DNA of 42,867 nt from an uncultured Actinomycetes bacterium (GTDB lineage Bacteria; Actinomycetota; Actinomycetes; Nanopelagicales; Nanopelagicaceae): positions 1 through 42,867 of the forward strand of contig CAIYRR010000069.1 in assembly GCA_903928745.1 (NCBI GenBank). Reading direction: 5' to 3'. The translations under genes and the position numbers were made by a program. Positions 38,440 through 42,867 of the stretch are shown in pieces; position 1 is the stretch's first letter; each line of letters starts with the position of its first letter. The notes under the pieces are model-generated. The model searched no databases and had not been told where the DNA came from. It saw only the letters and a program-made list of their open reading frames with translations.

Positions 38440-38452
38440 CCCCCCTCGAGGT
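38440..38452 (-). promoter_or_regulatory. Translation-initiation leader shared by both oxidase operons (RBS)
   Basis: Minus strand ACCTCGAGGGGGG 5 nt upstream of ATG; identical 13-mer upstream of copy 2. Confidence 0.6.
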
Positions 38453-38540
38453 GAACCAGGTCACAGGAGGGTAAGGGTTGGCTCCCTATACGTTAAGGGA
38501 AATTCGGAAGGGTACCTCTCAAACTGAGAATTAGCCTATA

Positions 38541-38574
38541 AAAAACCACCCAGCGCACGCGGCGCAGGGTGGTT
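38541..38574 (-). terminator. Rho-independent terminator between oxidase operon copy 2 and copy 1
   Basis: Minus strand AACCACCC-TGCGCCGCGTGCGCT-GGGTGGTT followed by TTTT, just downstream of the ctaE copy 2 stop. Confidence 0.88.
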
Positions 38575-38592
38575 CTTTAGGGATTTCCTGAT

Positions 38593-39207
38593 TTACGCGA
38601 AAGAAAGCGCGAAGGCTCCAAGCAACGACGAAACGGTCATCCAGATCCACCAGACGTTGACGATATCTACATGCCAATGATCAGCAACATAGATTCCTAG
38701 TCGTGAGCGATTCCAGTTACCGAACGCAATAAATACTGTGAGTACTAAGTGCAAAGTATTTAGCGCGGCGATTAAGTAATAGCAAGATGCGTAGGCGCCA
38801 GAAGTGGTTGTAAATGGCGCGCTACTAATTTGCATGAACTGGTAGATAAGCGCAGCAAGACTAAATACAAGTGCGACGCCGCCGCCCAAAACTAATTGAG
38901 TGCGATTAGCTGCACGAACACCTTTGAGCCCGTAGAAATGTGCAGCTGCGCCAAGGCCAGCGAGTGCAGTGACATACCAAGTTCCTTTACTTGATAACGC
39001 AAGTACAGCTGGTGAATCTGGCGTTGCTGCCGGCAACCACATGTCATTGACGTTTTGACCTTTTAGATAAAAGAAAACGAAAAGAACACTGAGCGCCATT
39101 GCAATATCTGCAACCAGAATCAAAATCACTCCAAGACGATTGCGACTTCCAACTACATCTGGATGTTCGTGATGTGGGTTGGAGTGTGAATGAGTTTCGA
39201 CGCTCAT
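38593..39207 (-). CDS. ctaE: Cytochrome c oxidase subunit III (copy 2)
   Basis: 204 aa; strongly similar to copy 1 including DHWHVDIVNVWWIWMTVSSLLGAFALSFA. Confidence 0.93.
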   Translation of the reverse strand: MSVETHSHSNPHHEHPDVVGSRNRLGVILILVADIAMALSVLFVFFYLKGQNVNDMWLPAATPDSPAVLALSSKGTWYVTALAGLGAAAHFYGLKGVRAANRTQLVLGGGVALVFSLAALIYQFMQISSAPFTTTSGAYASCYYLIAALNTLHLVLTVFIAFGNWNRSRLGIYVADHWHVDIVNVWWIWMTVSSLLGAFALSFA

Positions 39208-41084
39208 GATTGTGCCTTTCCGTAACCGTAAGGATCAGAAGTAATTACAGGCAAAGTTTCAAAGTTCTCAAGTGGAACAGGATTAGCTACTGTCCATTCG
39301 AGAGTTTTTGCTTGCCATGGATTCATCGGTGCCTTCACGCCATTTCTCCAAGAGGAGATAACCCCGTGCAAGAGAACCAACATTCCAGCCATGATCGTGT
39401 AAGCGCCCATCGTCGTAATGAGGTTCCCCTTATTAAAGATGGAGGCGTATGACTCAACACGTCGTGGCTGACCTGCAAGGCCAACCAGGAACATTCCGAT
39501 GAATGCGACGTTGAAACCAATTTGAACGAGCCAGAATGAAACCCAAGAAAGAGTCTTATCAAACATGCGCCCAGTCATCTTTGGGAACCAATAAACAAGT
39601 GATGCCAATGCACCCGTAAGTCCTGCGCCCATCAAGGTGTAATGGAAGTGCGCAGTGACGTACATAGATCCATGCAAGAAAGCATCTGCTGGAACATCAG
39701 AGAGATAAATTCCTGTGATTCCACCAATCATGAAATTCCAAAGAAGTGCGAAGATCGACATCAACGGCATCGTCATCCAAAGACGACCGCGCCACAAAGT
39801 TCCGATAAGCACCAGGAACAACATTCCTGTCGGAATCGAAATCAACTCGGTCGTCAACATAAATGGCGCATTGAGCAATGGAGCCCAACCGCTTATATAC
39901 ATATGGTGAGCCCAAACAAGTACAGATAGTCCGCTGATTCCAGCGATACCCATGATTGCCAGGTTAAAGCTAAAGAGAGGGCGACGAGTAAATACTGGCG
40001 CCATCTCCATAAGTGCTGCAACGGATGGAATCAAGATTACATAGACCTCAGGGTGACCCATGATCCAGAACAAGTTTTCATACAACCAACCGCTACCTCC
40101 GGCCGCCGAATTGTAGAACGATGTAGCAAAAGCCCGATCCATAGCGGACATGATTTGCGATAAAAAGAAAACAGGAAAAGCAGGAAGTGCCAAGGCAACA
40201 GATGCCACAACACCGTAAATAAAGATTGGTGTGCGATTCCAAGTCATTCCCTTTGCACGCATCTTCACAACTGTGGTTGTGATATTTGCGCCAGCGACCA
40301 TTGTGGAGATTGCGAAAATACAAATGAAGGCGATGTAACCGTTCATTCCAAGTCCGGCTTGTGATGCCAATGGATTGTAAGCAGACCAGCCTGTTGTGAT
40401 ACCTCCGGTGAAGAAGGAAATAAAGACAGGTGGAATTGCCGCAACAATCAACCAAAAACTGAGTGCGTTAAGACGAGGGAATGCCATGTCTCTCGCACCA
40501 ATCATGATTGGCATGATGAAGTTACCGAATGGCCCCGTAATCATGATGATGGTTGCGACGATCATGATGATTCCGTGCCAACCAACAATTGCGTTATATG
40601 CCTGCGGATGAATCCATCCGCCTTGTGGGTGACCTAGGTTGGTGCGAATCAACATTGCGAGCGTGCCACCAACAAACAAGATGATGATCGTGATCACCAA
40701 ATATTGAATACCCACAACTTTATGATCAGTTGTGTAGCGGAAATATCTTTTGATTCCTTGATCTTTTCCAGCAAGGAACATGTTCTCGTCATGATTGAGA
40801 TCTTTACCGAATGCCCATCGGAATGGGCCAATGAGTGCTCCGATTCCTGTCATGAATCCCACGAACCATGCAATGAGTGACATCAAGGATATTTTGTCTT
40901 CACGATTGAAGAAGGACGCTGTTTCAGCATCTTGCGGTAAGAAATGCAGCGCAAGTTGCCAGATAACAATTGCAGAAACGGTGCCTACTACTAACGCGGT
41001 GACAATATTCAATCTCTCAATTAGAGGCTTGCGACCTGAGGCATCCCCTGGAGCCGAGGCTGGACGATTCATCATTGTTGTCAT
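39204..41084 (-). CDS. ctaD: Cytochrome c oxidase subunit I (copy 2)
   Basis: 626 aa; same motifs as copy 1 (MIGARDMAFPR, GHPEVY, WAHH, AHFHYTLMG). Confidence 0.95.
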   Translation of the reverse strand: MTTMMNRPASAPGDASGRKPLIERLNIVTALVVGTVSAIVIWQLALHFLPQDAETASFFNREDKISLMSLIAWFVGFMTGIGALIGPFRWAFGKDLNHDENMFLAGKDQGIKRYFRYTTDHKVVGIQYLVITIIILFVGGTLAMLIRTNLGHPQGGWIHPQAYNAIVGWHGIIMIVATIIMITGPFGNFIMPIMIGARDMAFPRLNALSFWLIVAAIPPVFISFFTGGITTGWSAYNPLASQAGLGMNGYIAFICIFAISTMVAGANITTTVVKMRAKGMTWNRTPIFIYGVVASVALALPAFPVFFLSQIMSAMDRAFATSFYNSAAGGSGWLYENLFWIMGHPEVYVILIPSVAALMEMAPVFTRRPLFSFNLAIMGIAGISGLSVLVWAHHMYISGWAPLLNAPFMLTTELISIPTGMLFLVLIGTLWRGRLWMTMPLMSIFALLWNFMIGGITGIYLSDVPADAFLHGSMYVTAHFHYTLMGAGLTGALASLVYWFPKMTGRMFDKTLSWVSFWLVQIGFNVAFIGMFLVGLAGQPRRVESYASIFNKGNLITTMGAYTIMAGMLVLLHGVISSWRNGVKAPMNPWQAKTLEWTVANPVPLENFETLPVITSDPYGYGKAQS

Positions 41085-41860
41085 CAGGCTGCTCCCTCAA
41101 GTGCTGCTCTTGTTTTAAGCCACGAGTCATAATCGGCTTGGCTCACCACGTGAACTTTGTTTTGCATATATGCATGGAGTAATCCGCAAAGTTCTGCGCA
41201 TCGGATATCAAAAACGCCAATCTTGTCTGGGGTAACCGCTGTTTCGGTGACATAACCTGGATTTGCATCCATCTTTATGCCCATTTGAACAACCCAGAAT
41301 GAGTGCTTTACATCTTTACTTGTTATGTGAAAAACAACTGGTTTATTAACGGGTAAATAGAGAACTTCACTACGTACGCCATCACTTTCTGGATAGTCAA
41401 AATTCCATACCCACTGCTGTCCAGTGACATTGATGTTGATTGCTTTGGCATCAAGCAAAGATTTTGCATCTTTCTGTAAAACAATTAAGCCAGTTATAAG
41501 TGCAAATAAACATAAAAGGGTTGAAACGATTACCCATGTCGCTGCCGCGCGTGGGCTGTTGCGGATCTCGTGATCTGCTTCCTCTGGTGGATTGTCGCCA
41601 TAGTGACGATCACCAAGAAGTGCCGTGACGGCTAGTGCAGCAACCAAACCAGCGACAGGGGCTGCAGCCCAAGTAAAGATTCCCATCAGTGACTTCACTG
41701 AGGCCATTACTTCAGAAGCTGGTGCCCCAATAGATCGCAACTGAACTACGGTGCCGACATATCCGATGATTGGCGTAAGAATTACCCAAAGGATTGCGGT
41801 CTTCTTTACATCCGCGCTTTTCCACCACTGTGCTTTATTTGATGTATGCAATTCGCTCAT
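41084..41860 (-). CDS. ctaC: Cytochrome c oxidase subunit II (copy 2)
   Basis: 258 aa; GQQWVWNFDY, DVKHSFWV, CuA motif CAELCGLLHAYM. Confidence 0.93.
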   Translation of the reverse strand: MSELHTSNKAQWWKSADVKKTAILWVILTPIIGYVGTVVQLRSIGAPASEVMASVKSLMGIFTWAAAPVAGLVAALAVTALLGDRHYGDNPPEEADHEIRNSPRAAATWVIVSTLLCLFALITGLIVLQKDAKSLLDAKAININVTGQQWVWNFDYPESDGVRSEVLYLPVNKPVVFHITSKDVKHSFWVVQMGIKMDANPGYVTETAVTPDKIGVFDIRCAELCGLLHAYMQNKVHVVSQADYDSWLKTRAALEGAA

Positions 41861-41870
41861 AGTGAGTCCC

Positions 41871-42560
41871 TTAACCCTTCACAACGTTGAAGTGGCCGGA
41901 CATGTAACCCATGCTGGACATTGCGTTACCGAATTTCGCGATTGTTCCGTCGCCACATGGGTATTCGCAGTTCCATACATATTCACCAGCATCGCCGGTG
42001 ATCACAGTGAAGACAGTTACGTTAGGAGTTTTTGTGTAGCCCTCCTCGGGCATATCTTCTTCTGCAACAGCTTTCATCGGAACGCTAAAGAAGAGTTCGC
42101 TCTGGCTACTTGCAATACCGTGCACGGTAAATGTGTGGCCTACATGGTCTGAAGGTACCGACGTAATTCGTTCACCATTAAGAGTTGCGCTGCCATCAAT
42201 CGTTCCGCGAATTTTTCCGAAGAAATCATTGTTGAGTGTTTCTCCGCCATCGTAATTTGTTACCGTGATGGTGATCGCAGAATGTGCGGGTACTTCAAAG
42301 TTTGTGATGGGTCCATAACTCACCCAATCAGGATGCGCGCCGCCATCAGTGCCGTGCATGCCACCCATGCTGTCTGGGTAGGAGGAAATATCTAGGGTGT
42401 AATGCGGCAACGTTCCTTGCGGAGTTTCCATTGTGCCTGCTGCCGTAGCTGCCAACACTCGTGAATCATTCTTTGCATTTGCAACATATGTGCCGATGCC
42501 AGCGATTACCGCTGCGCCAAGAATGACTGTTCCGAGTGCGGCGAAAAACCGCTTGTTCAT
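41871..42560 (-). CDS. Membrane-anchored cupredoxin-like protein with CEYPC motif (copy 2)
   Basis: 229 aa; HVGHTFTVHG, GEYVWNCEYPCGDGTIAKFGNAMSSMGYMSGHFNVV. Confidence 0.82.
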   Translation of the reverse strand: MNKRFFAALGTVILGAAVIAGIGTYVANAKNDSRVLAATAAGTMETPQGTLPHYTLDISSYPDSMGGMHGTDGGAHPDWVSYGPITNFEVPAHSAITITVTNYDGGETLNNDFFGKIRGTIDGSATLNGERITSVPSDHVGHTFTVHGIASSQSELFFSVPMKAVAEEDMPEEGYTKTPNVTVFTVITGDAGEYVWNCEYPCGDGTIAKFGNAMSSMGYMSGHFNVVKG

Positions 42561-42564
42561 ATTT

Positions 42565-42577
42565 CCCCCCTCGAGGT
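42565..42577 (-). promoter_or_regulatory. Translation-initiation leader (RBS) of oxidase operon copy 2
   Basis: Minus strand ACCTCGAGGGGGG, identical to 38440-38452. Confidence 0.6.
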
Positions 42578-42620
42578 CAATGACTCGGCACGAGAGCGCG
42601 GAGCCATTGGAGAGAGCGTA

Positions 42621-42668
42621 GAGGGCTATCCCTCAAAAACCTAGACGTTTCCCAGGGCTACCTCAGGG
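42621..42668. promoter_or_regulatory. Paired AGGGCTA repeats upstream of oxidase operon copy 2
   Basis: GAGGGCTATCCCTC (42621-42634) and CAGGGCTACCTCAGGG (42653-42668); AGGGCTA cores exactly 32 bp apart. Confidence 0.45.
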
Positions 42669-42765
42669 AAATTTCATATTCGTGCCACTGCTCCATCCAT
42701 CCCACGCCTACTTTTCACGATGAAACCCTCGCGCGCACCCAACATTGGGTTTACTCTCGCAACCT

Positions 42766-42867
42766 ATGAACATGGGCCCAATCACCGACTTCTGGACCAG
42801 TTGGCAATTCGCCCCCGCAATCACCATTCCTTTATTGATCGCCGAATATCTCTACCTTCGAGGGACG
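42766..42867 (+). CDS. N-terminus of a membrane protein, possibly CtaG-type cytochrome c oxidase assembly factor (truncated by window edge)
   Basis: Translation MNMGPITDFWTSWQFAPAITIPLLIAEYLYLRGT; resembles the start of caa3-type CtaG proteins and is divergent from a cox operon. Confidence 0.5.
   Translation, partial: MNMGPITDFWTSWQFAPAITIPLLIAEYLYLRGT

Noticed and set aside
39642-39929. Antisense ORFs within ctaD copy 2 (and equivalents in copy 1)
   Set aside because: Shadow ORFs created by conserved subunit I coding sequence; no independent support.
1-42867. CRISPR arrays, IS elements, prophage, integrases or defence islands
   Set aside because: No regularly spaced repeats, transposase or integrase motifs or phage genes recognised by reading the sequence and ORF track.

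Overview
The window is a compact, gene-dense, low-to-moderate-GC actinobacterial chromosome segment. Gene content and the ftsH-fol-nad-coaX-lysS-clpC synteny suggest a streamlined freshwater lineage of the Nanopelagicales/acI type; this taxonomic call is inference. From left to right it contains an Opp/Dpp-type peptide ABC transporter preceded by murQ, clpC, an ArgA-like GNAT, lysS, coaX, nadC, nadB, folK-folB-folP-folE, ftsH, hpt, tilS, an NlpC/P60 hydrolase, and an ABC exporter. It continues with metZ, ctaB, a secreted acidic protein next to a YVTN beta-propeller, a DacB-type carboxypeptidase, a SpoU methyltransferase, a TPR protein, an MprF-C-like DUF2156 membrane protein, a NiCoT nickel transporter and an EamA transporter. 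The right end holds two tandem copies of a four-gene heme-copper oxidase operon (cupredoxin, subunit II, I, III), followed by the start of a CtaG-like gene. No tRNA, rRNA, CRISPR array or transposase was recognised. The most interesting signals are: (i) the duplicated oxidase operon, whose subunit I lacks the canonical K-channel lysine and the Mg-site aspartate and whose extra cupredoxin has a degenerate CuA motif; (ii) a near-consensus Nur box (TTGCAA-N5-TTGCAT) upstream of the nickel transporter; (iii) AGGGCTA(Y)CC repeats spaced 32 bp apart upstream of one oxidase operon, with a related palindrome upstream of clpC.
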